This document shows, piece by piece, positions 1-11,677 of a stretch of DNA of 64,000 bases. The position numbers and the translations under genes were made by a program. Positions within the stretch are counted from its first letter, which is position 1. Every line of letters starts with the position of its first letter. Origin of the DNA: Nautilus pompilius (lineage: Eukaryota; Mollusca; Cephalopoda; Nautilida; Nautilidae). Below the pieces are notes generated by a model. The model worked only from the letters and a program-made list of their open reading frames with translations, was not told the DNA's origin and did not search any database. Location: NCBI GenBank assembly GCA_018389105.1, contig JACATO010002136.1:496001-560000 (forward strand), written 5' to 3'.

Positions 1-1
1 T

Positions 2-394
2 GGTTCACATCATCTTCAGCCAGCAGTTTCGCAGCCAGTGCAGTTCACGCACCAGCCAACTACGCCTGCTTACACACACACAATACAGAGCCAACACCAG
101 AATTTTCCTATTCAGCCGCATGGAGGCAGTAGTGGCTATACTGTGCGACAACCTTTACTAGCTGCTGGCCAAGGGACTTTTAATCCTTACGGATCTCCTC
201 AGCCGACCTCAGCACCACCCAACCAGCCCCAGCAGTTCTCTGGTGCTCCACAACCTCCCCAGCAGCCACCACCACCACCACCACCACCACAGCAATTCCC
301 TGTCAATCCTCCATCACAGTTACAGTCACCACCAGCCAAAAATTTTTTCACGAGGCCAACAAAATATACCCAACCACAGGGATTCCTAAAATAG
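2..394 (+). CDS. C-terminal exon of a Pro/Gln-rich protein (5' part outside window)
   Basis: The frame is open from the first bases of the window and ends at TAG 392-394, giving about 130 residues. There is no need for a start inside the window, so this is the 3' end of a larger gene. Composition is low-complexity: Gln/Pro/Thr/His-rich at first, then Gly/Ser/Tyr around residues 40-60, then a run of eight prolines (about 271-294) flanked by QQ pairs. The tail is less biased and ends FFTRPTKYTQPQGFLK. Such disordered Pro/Gln tails are common in RNA-binding proteins and transcription co-regulators, but I do not recognise the family and assign no function. No membrane segment, zinc finger or catalytic motif is visible. 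The amino-acid bias without nucleotide-level tandem repeats, a clean stop and the UTR-like DNA after it support real coding sequence. The segment could be the whole last exon or part of it. Confidence 0.8.
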   Translation, partial: GSHHLQPAVSQPVQFTHQPTTPAYTHTIQSQHQNFPIQPHGGSSGYTVRQPLLAAGQGTFNPYGSPQPTSAPPNQPQQFSGAPQPPQQPPPPPPPPQQFPVNPPSQLQSPPAKNFFTRPTKYTQPQGFLK

Positions 395-924
395 CTGCAC
401 GAGTCGGGTTATTTTTGCTCAGCCTTCATTCATTGGCTATCTACTTGTACAGATTAACTTTGTTCAGTTGGATTTTATTCATTATCTTCACCATTCGCTT
501 GTACAGAAAAACAAACAAACAAGAAGAAAATACATCTTTTCATCCATTAAGTTGTAAATTTGCCTGAAAATTAACATCATTTGTCATTTCTTCGCTGGGT
601 CATCTTGTAGTTGTATCTGATACATTTTAATTCATTCAGATATTAAACTGTTCTAAGTAGCAGAGAAAATGTAAACGAAAAAATTTCAAGGTGAAATTTT
701 ATTTTCCTATGGTGTGTACAGTAAACATTGTGCATAGTTTGTGTTCATTGCTAGACCCACTTGCCATATCAGCAGCCAGTTTAGTGCTACTTTTGTACAT
801 GAATGCCTAGCTGACATTGCCTTTGTGTAGATCTGAACTGTCAGATGTGTAGTATTCACTCATGTATGATCACTACATTATTTGTACAAAATATGTGTGC
901 ATGTCTTTAACCTGCCTTGTGTAA

Positions 925-930
925 AATAAA
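925..930 (+). promoter_or_regulatory. Candidate proximal polyadenylation signal AATAAA
   Basis: AATAAA lies about 530 bases after the stop codon, followed by TG/T-rich sequence (GTCAGGTTTTCTTTG) about 10-25 bases downstream, the usual arrangement of a cleavage site. Use of this site would give a short UTR isoform. Confidence 0.4.
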
Positions 931-2068
931 CAGCTGTCAGGTTTTCTTTGTAGATTGTCTTTGTTCTTTATTCTTAATCTAGTGGGGATGACTAAGAGGT
1001 CTGTTGAATGGCAGATGTGAGTGTTAATGTTACTTAATAGATATGCTATAAAGCCAAGCTTTGTGTGTGCCATTTTATCTAAAGGAAAGAAAGAAAAAAA
1101 ATAAATGATATAGTTGCTAACTTTCAGATTTTAACCAGAGATAGTTGAGCCCAAATAAGACATGGAGTGATGTCTTTAATACTTTTTGCAGTTTTAAAGG
1201 GTATATGCAATATTAATTTATTGTATTTTATTTCTCTTGTAGATGGTGGTAATTTGTTAAAAGGAAAAATTCCACTACTGTCAGTACACCTCACCAATGC
1301 TTATCTTCCTGGCATTTGCCTGATAGCACAACATTATCCTCCCTAACTAATGCTTTATAATTTAATCCAATGTGTATTTTGTTATTCTACAAAGTTTATT
1401 TAGCAGGCTCTGACTTTTTGTTTCTACGATGATGATTTTAGCTTCAACAGATAACCCTAATCAGGAAGTTAATTTCTAACATTTCTACTTTTATATGCTA
1501 CATGATGAGTATTTTTGTGTAGGTATTGGATTAACTTATATTCCAGTATTTTGCTGAGTGTACTTGTTACAAGCAATGAAAAGGGTTAATAAAATGGAAA
1601 AAAAAACGTTTTAATCCAGTAGAAAAACGCTTTTAGTGAGTTATCTTTCCTTGACAATTTAGTAGCCAAAGAAATCGTGAACAGCTAATGAAATGTTTAC
1701 TTAACCATTTTATGTGCAAATGTTTGCCTAAATTCTTAAATGTTTTGAAAACTGCTTAACTGTTTCTTTTGCTAAATCTGTGTTGTTATGATGCATCAAG
1801 TTGGTTTAGTTACTAACAGTGTAATGAGTTAGCGGGATGAACACCTGTGCATCTTTGTTTTATTGAATGTTTGAAGACTGCCATAGTTTGATTGGTAAAC
1901 TGTTTATCAGGAACAAATGCTAGGTTTCAGAAGTGATTGGTTTAAACAAAATCTCTTAGAAATAAAGCTTCATTGCAGCATGGCTTTAGTAGTGATGCTC
2001 ATGGATGACAATTAACTTTTTTGCAAGTTGCATACCTGATTATTTTAAAAAAAAAAAAAAGTTTAGAA

Positions 2069-2074
2069 AATAAA
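2069..2074 (+). promoter_or_regulatory. Candidate distal polyadenylation signal AATAAA
   Basis: This is the last AATAAA before the mariner copy that starts at 2305. A GT-rich stretch (TGTGCTTTGGTGTTTC) follows about 20-40 bases later. A second signal at 1961-1966 could serve the same end. Confidence 0.45.
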
Positions 2075-2304
2075 GTTAAAAATTCAAGTAGGACATTTGT
2101 GCTTTGGTGTTTCTCCTTTTTTAAAACTTGACAGTCAGAATATTTGTTCATAAAATAGTATGGTAGATTTTTCTTTTTTTAAATGATGGATTTGTAATAG
2201 CTGAGTGTTTTCTTAACATCTAGAAGTAATGCAGTTTAGCCTGGCTTATTTGTCTTTTGAAAGGGGACTGAAATTTGAGCAAATTGTTGGTGAAATCTCA
2301 TATA

Positions 2305-3562
2305 TTGGGCCATAAGAAAAGTTTTGTCGGTTTTTATGTTATGTTAATTTGGGGTTCATTTCTTGCATGCCTGTTAAGGTGTATGTAGATAAGTTATCTA
2401 TTGTTTTGTATCGTGTGCTTGGCATACATTATGCAAAACCTACCTTTTCAAAAATCATAAAATGGATAATTGTTTCACGTTCTGAGTGAAGTGTGGATAG
2501 GAAAGTTTTTCATGCCATTTCACTTCACGAGTTCAAACCAGGCCACAAAGCGAGCGGGGCAACTCGTAACATTAAGCCAGCATGGGGCAAGGACACAGCT
2601 AATTAGCGCACAGTACAGTGATGGTTTGCAAAGTTTCAATCAGGAGATGAGAGCCTTGTAGATGAGGAACGTAGCGGACGTCCTTCCAGCTGTGATGATG
2701 ACCGTCTGAAAGCCTCATTTGAATCCGATCCAAGAAAAGCAGAGCAAGAAATTGTTGGAGAGCTTGATGTAAGCAGTGCAGCTGTTTCCCAGCATCTTGA
2801 CACAATTGGCAAGGTGAAAAGGCTTGACAAGTAGGTGCCTCATGAGTTGAATGAACAGCAACAAAATCGTCAATTGGAGATCTGCTCTTTGGTTGTCATA
2901 AGAAAAAAAAAATGACCCATTTCTTGACTGAATCATACATATGATGAAAAATGGATCCTTTACAACAATCGCAAATGAATAGCTCTGTGGCTCAACAGAG
3001 ACAAGGCACCCAACCACATTCCAAAACCCAGCCTCTATCCAAAGAAGGTCATGGTCACTGTCTGGTGGACTGAAACTGGTGTCATCCACTATAACATCTT
3101 TCAACCTGGTGAAACCATCACAACTGAAAGATACTGTCGTGATTTGAATGTTCATCAGAAACTCTCCAAATGACAGCCGGCATTGGTGTATTGAAGAGGC
3201 TCAATCCTGCTCCACAACAATGCTCTTCCTCTTGTTGCAAAATCAACTCTTCAGAAACTGAACACGGTGAGGTACGAAGTTCACCCTAACTCAGCCTATG
3301 CACCAGACCTTTCTCCCACAGACTGCCATCTTTTCAAACCTCAACAGATTCCTCATGAAATCCTCCTCCAACCAAACAGCAACTGAAACTGCCTTCCATT
3401 GGTCTATTGACTCCAGAAATGCAGATTTTTTTTTCAAAATGGTATAAACGTGCTTGTAACTTGTTGGCAGAAGTGTATTTGATTAAATAAACTTCACGTT
3501 CAGCAACAATATAGTCTCATTGTTGCGGTAAAATAATCGACAAAACTTTTGTAACAACCCAA
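2305..3562 (+). mobile_element. mariner element, full length but dead (irritans/Hsmar1-like)
   Basis: The element is about 1258 bp, flanked by TA at 2303-2304 and 3563-3564. The left terminus TTGGGCCATAAGAAAAGTTT pairs with the reverse complement of the right terminus, TTGGGTTGTTACAAAAGTTT, and both continue TTGTCG. These are imperfect terminal inverted repeats of roughly 26-30 bp, as expected for mariner. Inside lies a single transposase relic on the + strand. Size, TA target duplication, inverted repeats and the DD34D transposase all agree. Several inactivating changes and inverted-repeat mismatches show it is old, but its full span survives. It sits just past the 3' UTR of the left-edge gene. 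Confidence 0.9.
2493..3490 (+). pseudogene. mariner transposase pseudogene
   Basis: Transposase of the DD34D mariner family, which cuts and pastes the element at TA sites. Reading from 2493 (GTG where ATG is expected), the N-terminal helix-turn-helix region gives EFKPGHKASGATRNI, then GDESLVDEERSGRP and DTIGKVKRLDK, followed by the linker-type motif VPHEL (expected WVPHEL, with a stop at W). In-frame stops lie near 2608, 2620 and 2831, and frame is lost in the poly-A run near 2907-2916. The catalytic half keeps DEKW (first Asp at 2943), VMVTVWW, the HNNA motif (the expected second Asp is Asn at 3216-3218) and APDLSPTD (third Asp at 3321). The spacing between the second and third sites is 34 residues. 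The stop is at 3488-3490. The similarity to the SETMAR/Hsmar1 type is from memory of that family's sequence. Confidence 0.88.
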
Positions 3563-3564
3563 TA

Positions 3565-4289
3565 TACATATATATATATATATATATATTTACACGAGTA
3601 TAAATTAACTTATGCATAAAGGAAGTGATATCTCGATTTTTTTTTTTTTTTTTTGTATTTGTAAAAGGAAAGGAGTTATACTTAGTCAAGGGAGATAATT
3701 TTGTATCAACTAGATGTTGATTTGACAAATCGTAAACAACTTAATGATTAATTGCTGGTGGATGAAGCCGGCTCCAAAATTCAATAAAATGGTTGAGGTT
3801 TCTTAAATCGTGGGAGATGCTCTGATGGGAAGTAAAACATCGTTCCAAAATATATCTATCTCAGAAATCAAAAAGGCTTCTTAATTACAATGAAAGAATT
3901 GTATTGTAAACCTGTTTGGATAATTCTAAATTTATTACACATCTTAACTTTAATAAATGATACTCACTTAAGAAAACTATAACGTGGTTTTTCTGTAGAT
4001 ATAAAGGGAAGTAAATTTTTTAAACGTGCAAGAGCAAGATAAATAATAAAAAAAAGTGATTAAGAATCAGGTTTTATTTTTAAAACGAAAATTTATCGTG
4101 TTTAGAAATTCGCCAAAAACTTAGTAGTGTTAGTATTAACTTCAGAAATCTGCTTCAAGGGAGACCACTGTTGTATATTTGAGGTGGCGAAGGAAATGGA
4201 AAGTTCAAGGGTGGCTTTTTGTTGATTCACTCAATGTATTGTTCCAGTGCTGAGAAGTAGATAGGGAAACAACTGACCGGAATAATCTT
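3565..4289. other. AT-rich spacer, no gene seen
   Basis: Contains a short (TA)n run at about 3567-3589, a poly-T tract near 3638-3654 and an AAGGGAGATAA motif at 3688-3698 (see findings). A partial relative of the motif, CAAGGGAGACCACT, lies near 4156. No reading frame with recognisable similarity. Confidence 0.6.
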
Positions 4290-5070
4290 TACCAAGTCAT
4301 TTAATACACTTTGGACGAGCGATCGCGTCGTGGTCTTATTTCTCGTGAACAACAGCAGCAGCAGCAGCAGCAACCACCACAAGCCATAGGTGTGGTGAGA
4401 TAGCACAGGTGCTGGACTGCAGGGTGGCACCGAACGGGGACGGAATGAGCAGAGATTTCCCGACCGGGGGGGGGGAGGGAGAACCGGGTTGAGATGGCCT
4501 GTTCTGAGGTCGACTGACCAAAACCAGGCTCCGTGACGGATTCGATCCTCTAAAAGAGCTGGTTCATCGCTACCATCTCGTCCACTGGCGGCAGGGGCTG
4601 GCTCCAGGTTCGATGGAAGGGCTTAGAATCTAGCTTTCTCCATCGCAGTCAGGGGTGAACAGTTTACCCACCTACCGCTGCAGGGTGGGCGATACCATAT
4701 AACGAAAACGTTCGGGTTTCACATCGGCCGTAGCTGTGCTGGATTTCCCTAACCCTGCCAGCGCTTGGATCTGAATTTCTCATCAAACTAGTTTGGGGGT
4801 GAGCTCATACGACTTCGGCTCAGACCCATCAGGAAGCACTGCAGGCGAAGTTGGGGGGGGGCATACCCGGGTCTCAGGTGTCGGGCTACACACGAGGGCA
4901 CCGGACTCCGAATCAACCCCCGTCTTCGCGATTCTACGGCGTTACCGCCATCGGTCGGTCGGTCACTCACCCGTGGCGCCTACCACCCCGGTCTTGGAGT
5001 CGGGTAAAACCCGAGCGTTTGAATTGTATATCGAATTAAACTTCGTCGTCGTCGTCGTCGTCTTCTCTGC
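4290..5070. repeat. GC-rich segment ending in a (CGT)n tail; possible unclassified repeat
   Basis: This stretch is clearly richer in G+C and CpG than its flanks. It contains an (AGC)n run (4352-4372), G8-9 homopolymers (for example 4853-4861) and a terminal (CGT)7-like tract (5043-5062) just after TCGAATTAAACTTCGTC. A simple repeat at the 3' end of a compact GC-rich block is how many non-LTR retroposons end, so this could be an unrecognised SINE or LINE tail. No tRNA-type promoter box or reverse-transcriptase motif is evident. No coding call is made. Confidence 0.3.
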
Positions 5071-5580
5071 GCAAACACGCGGGTTGTATTACCATTAAAA
5101 TGTCCTTTTAACGAGCGTCATCGTTGATCCAGCATCAGCAGCTTTGTCCATATCAGCAGCAGTCAGTCCCGCCAATTCTAAAATCCTTCAAGAAAATGTT
5201 TCCAGGCTAGATCCCGCCCCCCTCGAACTTCTAAACCACCCACCCACCCACCGGCGAAAGCCGAATAAGGGAACTCATGGAGAATCATCTCTTCTTTTCT
5301 TCTTCTTCTTCTTTCGTTTTGCATTCGCTTCACAGTTTTGAGCCGAAATTCTTTCCCTCTGAAGACGTCGGTTACATTGATTGTCTCCCTTTATTAACAT
5401 CTCGCACTCAGATGTGCGCTGTAACTAGACTAACCCTCTCACCAAAGGAGTTTTCCGATGTACTATTTCTGCTCAGATACGACAGTATACAGATAATTAA
5501 TTCTTTCGAGTTTTTGCTTCAATACAACTGTGCAATAATACGAGACTTAAAAATGTCTTAATTAGTTCAAATTTAAAATG
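5071..5580. other. Unassigned spacer with short (TTC)n tract
   Basis: A (CTT)n-like run lies at about 5288-5313 and a CACC repeat at 5236-5251. No gene or transposon is recognised. Confidence 0.5.
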
Positions 5581-5870
5581 CGGCGATCGTCTAACGGTAA
5601 ATTATTGGGCTGCTATGTCTGAGAGTTCGGGTTCGAATCCCAGTCGTTACTGGGGGGTTTTTTTTTGTTGTTGTTGTCTTTGCCGGGTGTGTGTTTGTGG
5701 TGTTTTTTTTTTCTCTCGCTCTTCCTCCTCCCTCAAACGAGGAGTTCTAATAGGGCTTTCCGGGTACACGTGGTGGAAAACTCTTCACCGGCTTTGCACC
5801 TTGACCCTCCGACCATACACAGGTAACTTCCGACCTATCACTTTCTCCTCCTAGCCAAGACCCCCTCCCA
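5581..5870 (+). mobile_element. tRNA-headed SINE, copy 1
   Basis: The head looks like a tRNA gene. An A-box-like stretch near 5588-5600 is followed by a perfect B box, GGTTCGAATCC (5630-5640), about 40 bases later. The head then loses tRNA structure (poly-T and TG-rich linker). A body segment begins near 5757 (TTTCCGGGTACACGTGGTGG), which two other loci in the window share (39745 and 54955), along with a downstream ACAGGTAACTTCC-like block. RNA polymerase III would transcribe an intact copy from the internal A and B boxes. There is no clear tail, so the 3' end is uncertain. A free-standing tRNA gene is excluded because the acceptor stem does not pair. Confidence 0.7.
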
Positions 5871-7800
5871 CTCCCCCCCCCAAAAAAGTCAGGACGGAGG
5901 TTCGGGAAGAAGTAATAATTCAAAACATTTGGCGCGATTTGTTTTAATAACCATTTCCATTGTGTTATGGGCGAAGTCTCGGTCTATCCGGTGGTTGTGC
6001 CTCTTCAAGGCCAGAGCGAGGAACCGTCCGTGCTCCGAACTGCGGACTACAAAGATGCCGCAGCTGCTTTGTTTCTTTGATGTTACAGGAAAGCAGGGAG
6101 ACGGATGCCGACGTTCAGACAAAAACTGTTCGTAGGTACTGACACGTTGCAGAAATCCGAAACACCCAGCTGACGCGGGGCACGGCATAGACAGGTTCTA
6201 ACCATATAAGACTGTCAGCGTGAAACTGGTGGAGTACAGAAAGCGAGCTACTGTCGTCGCAGCGACCGGCGGGTCTCTAACAGGTGGGAACTGGTTCACA
6301 ATAATTAATTTTAAAGCTGAGCCCTTCTGTAACAAACAGCTTTAAAAGTATACCATAGTTATCTCCCTTACACTAAATACCGACAGCTCATACAGTCACA
6401 CAGGTGTCATCCAAAACAGATGGAAGTATATGTAACCTCTTTCGGAGTTAGTCGCTGATAATCATGATGATGATACGAAAGCATCAGTTTTTAAGTTTTG
6501 GAGAGGAAATATTAGGAGGCTGGTGTGTAATGTATGAGGTTTTAAGAGACATTTAAAGATGAAAAATATAAGACGGTGTCCAAAAAAAATAATCTATCCA
6601 TAACAGAGGTGTGCAGGGTTCATGGGGTTTCACGTGGTATGTGGGGCGTGACGGGGGTCTTGGATTTTAGGGGCCCCTTAATTCGGGCATTCACAGTTTA
6701 CCAAAATGTAGCCGTGTTTATCGTTAAGGAAACCTTACTCGGTTTATTCGAAGACCAGTTTAAAAGCTGTCGACCCTTAACGTCAAATCTGAGCAAAGGG
6801 TTTTTGCGTTTTGACAGCAGAAGCGGGGCCCCTGATTCAGTCATTCCGTCGTCAGCTTCCAAACCTGCAGAGGTGCGAGAAGCCGGCTTCATCTGAAAGG
6901 ATGGAACAGGGGGGGGGCGTCTGGTTTAAATGGGAAATGTACAGCCGAAAATAACAGGAGATTTCTTCTGGAAGTGTGAGAACCGATGGCATTACCAACG
7001 GGGTAAAGAATGGGACAGCCCGTGTTCTGAAGTGGCGGATGTAGAAGGGAAGCCTTTGGAGGGTTCGAGGCGCGTCTTAGCCTCCAGATGCGCAGGCGTT
7101 CGGGTATTTACGTAATAATACCACGGGGTCGATTCTCGGTTAAAGGTGATGGTTTATAGCAGTTACTAAGGGAGCTATCAACAAAGAAGAGTGAAGCGAC
7201 ATCTCGGTACATCTAGTGGTGGGGGGGGTTAATGTTCAGTTGTTGAACTTCAGTCTTACACAAAGCAGAACCGAATAAGGAAAATAGGGAGCGGAATGGA
7301 GGGAAAGAGTGGAAATAATCGAAAAACCCCTTAAAACGACGATGCCAGTCTTGTTGGAAGCGTTTAAGCGATTCTGCTACGATTCTGAAACTTTGGAAAT
7401 GGTGCGAGATGCCAGCTGCTGAATCGGCCGACCAACAGGTGCGATAGGTGCCGACCTGTGAACACCATTGTATGTGTGTATATACATATATACTGGCCGT
7501 GACGCCAAACAGCTGATGCGAGAGCAGAAATCGACAAAGTCCGGCCGCTTGTGTGACTGGGACATGGGGAATATTGACAGCAGTTTTGCAAATTAATCGA
7601 AGTCAATGTTTATATTTGGAAAACAGAAACAGAGCAAAATTAGCAACAGAATTCTCTGTGTTTTTGTTTGCTCGTGGCCGCCATATGTTCCGCGGTGTCG
7701 CTTCCAGTGCTTCTACGAGTGACGGACCACAAGAGGCCCTGAACGTCAAACACGGCAGCCTTTTCAGAAACGACAGTAACCAGTGATCGAGTTCGTAAGG
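5871..7800. other. Unassigned, CpG-containing spacer
   Basis: Frames of 60-106 codons occur on both strands but overlap each other and match nothing I recognise. TTATCTCCCTTA lies at 6359-6370. Short G and C homopolymers are frequent. No gene call is supported. Confidence 0.5.
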
Positions 7801-7809
7801 AGTCAACGA

Positions 7810-7833
7810 CTCTCTCTCTCTCTCTCTCTCTCT
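7810..7833. repeat. (TC)n microsatellite
   Basis: A perfect run of TC dinucleotides of about 24 bases, followed by a T-rich stretch and a poly-A run (7862-7872). Confidence 0.9.
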
Positions 7834-10800
7834 GATTTTTCTTTTTATATTTTGGCGGAAGAAAAAAAAAAGGTTTTCTCCCAACCCACGCTACACTAAT
7901 TTAATCTCAGCACCGATCGAACTCGGCTCGCTGTCCCGGGCTCAGTGGGGTGTAGATGCAGAACGCGTTCAAAATCTGCAAACGACGTTTTCGTCTGAGG
8001 TCTGCAGTCGGACTAATTGGTCCTTCTCCTTACAACACGGTTCTTGTCTCCGACAGCAGGGCCGCCGGCTAAGCTAGAGATTTCCCAGGTGGGACGTAGC
8101 ATGTTGTCGCCAGTGCGGTTAACAAAATATTTTCGGATTTGTTTAATAATGAAAGGGAGGTAACTCATTTTTTACCTGATGACCGGAGCTGCGTAGGTTA
8201 ATGGAAATAATGAAGATTGTGTAATAGATATTTTCTCGTTTGTTTTTTTTTTTTTTATTAAAAAAAAAATGTTATATTGTTTATTATTTACAGAATTCAA
8301 AATTCTGTATGACATCTTTAATTAAAAGGTGGATTATTTTGAGAGACAGGGTCCGGTATAACGAGAACCGCCAACACATCTACGTTGACCTGCTGTAGAA
8401 GCGAAGAAGCCACTTGGCCGAGACCAGCCCAACTATAAATTAGAGCAAATGAATTGGCTGCTCGAAAGCCATCAGAAATGCAAAAGCGGCTAAACAGAAT
8501 CGTAATGTATCCAGAACCTGAACAGACTGGCGAAGTCGCCCTGAATCTGATCCCGGTGATGCACTGGTGCGGGGACAGTCGATCAGAAATCTACTGTCTG
8601 TGGAGAACACTCCGCCCAAGAACTTTCCGGAAACGTTCTAAACATCCATCCATCGAATGCGATGGCGACCGACCCGTCGATGATTCTTGACTCGTAAAAT
8701 ATAAATGAGATGGGAAGTATGCAAAAATCCCCGCCACAGTGCATTCGAGGAACTGTAGGGGAATAACATTCGATTTTCCTGAATGGTTAAGAAGGAAACT
8801 GTGCTGTATTGTCTCCGCGTGTTCAGCCATCTTGCCAGGTTCCTGTATAACGGTCAGAAAAGCGATCCCGAGCTGTCACTTAACGGGAATGGTCTAAAAC
8901 CATATGCTGTGTCGCAGATCTTGTTTTTGTTCCAAAATTGGTAGGAGACGATCGACGTTCGCCGTTTGATGTAGAAATTCAACTGGTTCCAGACAAGTAA
9001 TTTCCCATCTGATTTGGTTCGAAGCTCTTGTAAATTCACTAAGAGATTCTGAAGTCGGTGTACATACAGAGCTGTTTATTCTTCGCTGTCGTCTTTCTAC
9101 GAGATTTTCCGGACGGGGAGGTGTGAGGCGAGAGGAAACGAGGCAGCGGGAATATCGACGTAGCCATCTGAAAACAATACAGATAAAATAAAATGAATAA
9201 GTTTATTAATTAATTAATAAATCCCTCGCGTTAAAAAGGAAAAGTAAAGTCCGTCGGAAGGCGCCGTCTCGAAAGTCCTCGTGGCTCGGGATCAGACGTT
9301 GTCCTGGGGCATTTACCATCGCCGGCTCCGCTGCCCGACAAGTCGTCGCGATTGGCTTCTGGTCTTCCTCTGCTTGGTGGCTGCCTGCCTGCCTGCGTGG
9401 CGAGGAGCACTGGGACGGTGTAGGCAGGCGGCGGTAGCTGTTGCTTGCTATTCGTCTCGCTCCCGCCGGTTACCGTTCCCAAACGTTGTTTCCGTCGTCG
9501 TCGTCGTGCCCTTAAAATGGATTTGCGAGACGAGGTTGATTTTATCGAAGCAGGGACCCACAGCATTTGAAACGTTTCTACTCTGTATTTGCCTCAAGGT
9601 TTTCACTTTTTAAGTCATTGTTTCAGTTTAGCTTTTCAGTCTTCATGTCTCGGCTTTTATCTGTTCATTCTTCCAGTTTTCACCCGTGCATACCAATTCC
9701 TTCAGCTACCATTGTTGTTTCATCTTTCATCCTTCCTTCCTCTCGGTTGCCCTGAACTTTATTTCAGTTCAGTCTTTGAGTTTTTATATCCGTCCAAAAT
9801 TGTTTATGGCCAGCATCAAGAACTGATGCCAGTGACGGTTGAACTTCCTCGGGATATGGACACCATTATGAATGTGAATCTCAAGACATCTCTCATGGGC
9901 GCCTTTTTTTCCCTTCTTTTAGTGGCTTACCAACAGTCAGATTTCACAAGAATTCTTTTACAGCATCGAGAGCCCTCGTTGGCTGAATATCTCGTTGAGC
10001 CCACGCACCACAATAACCCTATACCCTGCCACCGAGCAAGGGAGAGTTCATGAATTAAAACTTCATATCCAGTTTCCTTTTGCATATTAAGTTTTGTTTA
10101 TTTTTTTTTAAATTAAGATCTTTTTTTTTTTGTTTGTTTGTCTGTTTGTTGGTGATCCCTTTAGCGGGGGAGCATGAAGAAGCGGATTTTGCTTCAAGAC
10201 TGGGATTAGATTGTTTCTCTCGTCCGTTCCCTATCTCCCTCGACAATTACCTCGCACCAGATCCAGACCTGAGTATAAATGGCCATCACACACAGACACA
10301 GCACTTCATCAGGCGTACGATAGTAATGGCCTGACCGGCTTCTTTTTTGTCATGGAAGTCTCAATCTTTTATGGATCAAGAAATAAATCAACAAAAACCA
10401 GGGTTTCGCTTTTCTGGATCTGCTATCGCTGGAAAGTTTTATTGCGTACCTGTTAATTGTTATATTCTAGTTGGCCGAATTACCGGTTGGCCTACCTTTT
10501 CAGAGAATGACAACGATGACACGACGTGACACAGAATCCACAGGGTGCTGGAAGGTGTTCTGAGAGAGATTTTTCCCATTCAATCGTTAAAATTTTTGGA
10601 GCGTCGTGGGCAGGGGTTCGCGAAGACGAAGACACCATTCCAGCTTTTTCCACAGGTGATCGATTGAGTCCAAATCCGCGTCACCTGCCGGCCGCGAAAG
10701 ATGCCTGAAATCGCTGTCGTGCTTCTCAAACGGGCACGGTAGACGGAACCGTTGTTGTCTTAGAATCAACCTACCAATCAGGGTACGCATGAAGTGTTAC

Positions 10801-11091
10801 TAGACGCAGTTCATCAGAAAATGGAGCTCAGGTACGCTTTGGCATTTATCCTGCCTTGCAAAGAAATTTTAAAAAAACGTGCCCCAAATTGGGACACCAG
10901 CACCGGGGGCCTGAACAGATGGGCCCACATAACAGGACGGCTTCCTCTTAATCCGTTATCTCTAATCTATGCTAAAAAGAAAAGCGAAGCTTGGCTCGTC
11001 AGCCTGCATTACCTTCCGTCAGTTCTCCTTATTCCAATATCTGCGCTACCTACGCCTCACACAAGATGACTTTTCGTGTTGGTAACTTTTA
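7834..11091. other. Unassigned spacer, partly CpG-rich
   Basis: Holds AAAGGGAGGTAACTC (about 8152-8166), a poly-T/poly-A pair (8240-8270), a TTAATTAATTAA palindrome (9205-9216) and a CpG-rich block at about 9100-9510 with a (CGT)n run at 9494-9508. The longest frame (9589-10053, 154 codons, +) is Ser/Phe/Leu-rich and is not recognisable as a protein family. I see no supported gene. Confidence 0.5.
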
Positions 11092-11482
11092 TTAATGGTC
11101 TCGCAATAATCTTCTATTGTCATAGTTCAATCGTTGAAGCATCCATCGCAAGGTACGGTGGAGATAGATGTGTAGTGCCCTGAACTGAATTCCTGTCAGT
11201 TGTTCTATTGTTTGATAACGGTTAGATTTTACTAACCTGTCTAACCATCTTTCTCCTCTTCCTTTCACTATGTGTTTTCGTCCACAATTCTCCTCTTGGT
11301 GCAAACGTTTTGTTCACCCTCTGCCATTTCTGATAAACTCGACTCACCGACGTCTTGGAGCAGCCAACCGACCAAACCGTCTTGGCCACTGTGACTCCTG
11401 CTAGACACACGACCATTGTCACGGTTCTTCTTAATGCTGCGGTGTCTGTTTTTTTCATATATCTGTTGGCAGTGGGTCCCAT
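11092..11482 (-). pseudogene. Tc1-family transposase, 5' fragment
   Basis: On the minus strand, two adjoining frames give the N-terminal DNA-binding half of a Tc1 transposase. The start resembles MGPTANRYMKKTD. The helix-turn-helix segment contains KTSVSRVYQKW, the characteristic CGRKHIV linker comes next, and the second helix-turn-helix region includes RLVKSNRYQTIEQLT and LRWMLQRLNYDNRRLLRDH. The last of these matches the RTLRRMGYNSRRP-type motif of the family. The frame changes between the two parts near 11290, and the whole catalytic DDE domain is missing, so the copy is 3'-truncated at about 11092. It is too diverged from the element at 14015 to be a recent relative. No terminal repeats are seen. 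Confidence 0.7.
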
Positions 11483-11493
11483 TTTTTAAAAAA

Positions 11494-11506
11494 TAACCCT
11501 AACCCT
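11494..11506 (-). repeat. Short telomere-like motif TAACCCTAACCCT
   Basis: Two units of the CCCTAA repeat lie just upstream of the Tc1 fragment. Comparable short runs occur at 15642-15660 and 34799-34808. They are too short to be interstitial telomere arrays. Confidence 0.6.
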
Positions 11507-11677
11507 TTCATCAAATAATATCAGTTAACGCCCCCCCCCTTCGTGTATATATAAAGAACTACTGAATCTTAGTGACTAACCCTGACTACAGACTATTCGA
11601 ATAGAATTGATTTTATCACTTGGTCTTTCCAGTCATCAGATTTAATTACCATTAATTATATATGGCTGAAAATTCTT

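Larger units (their letters stand above)
395..2097 (+). other. Probable 3' UTR of the left-edge gene
   Basis: This AT-rich, U-rich stretch follows the stop codon directly and contains no convincing reading frame on either strand. AATAAA hexamers occur at 925-930, 1100-1105, 1588-1593, 1961-1966 and 2069-2074. A GT-rich element follows the last one (about 2098-2115), so alternative 3' ends near 950 and 2095 are plausible. The stretch lacks the microsatellites and transposon debris that fill the rest of the window, which fits a conserved long UTR. The extent is inferred; no transcript evidence is available. Confidence 0.55.

Noticed and set aside
2715-3155. 146-codon minus-strand frame
   Set aside because: Antisense shadow of the mariner transposase relic.
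5581-5655. tRNA gene
   Set aside because: A and B boxes are present, but the acceptor stem does not pair and the sequence continues into a body shared with two other loci, so it is a SINE head.
9589-10053. 154-codon + frame
   Set aside because: Ser/Phe/Leu-rich composition from T-rich DNA in its first half, no recognisable domain, and other frames overlap.
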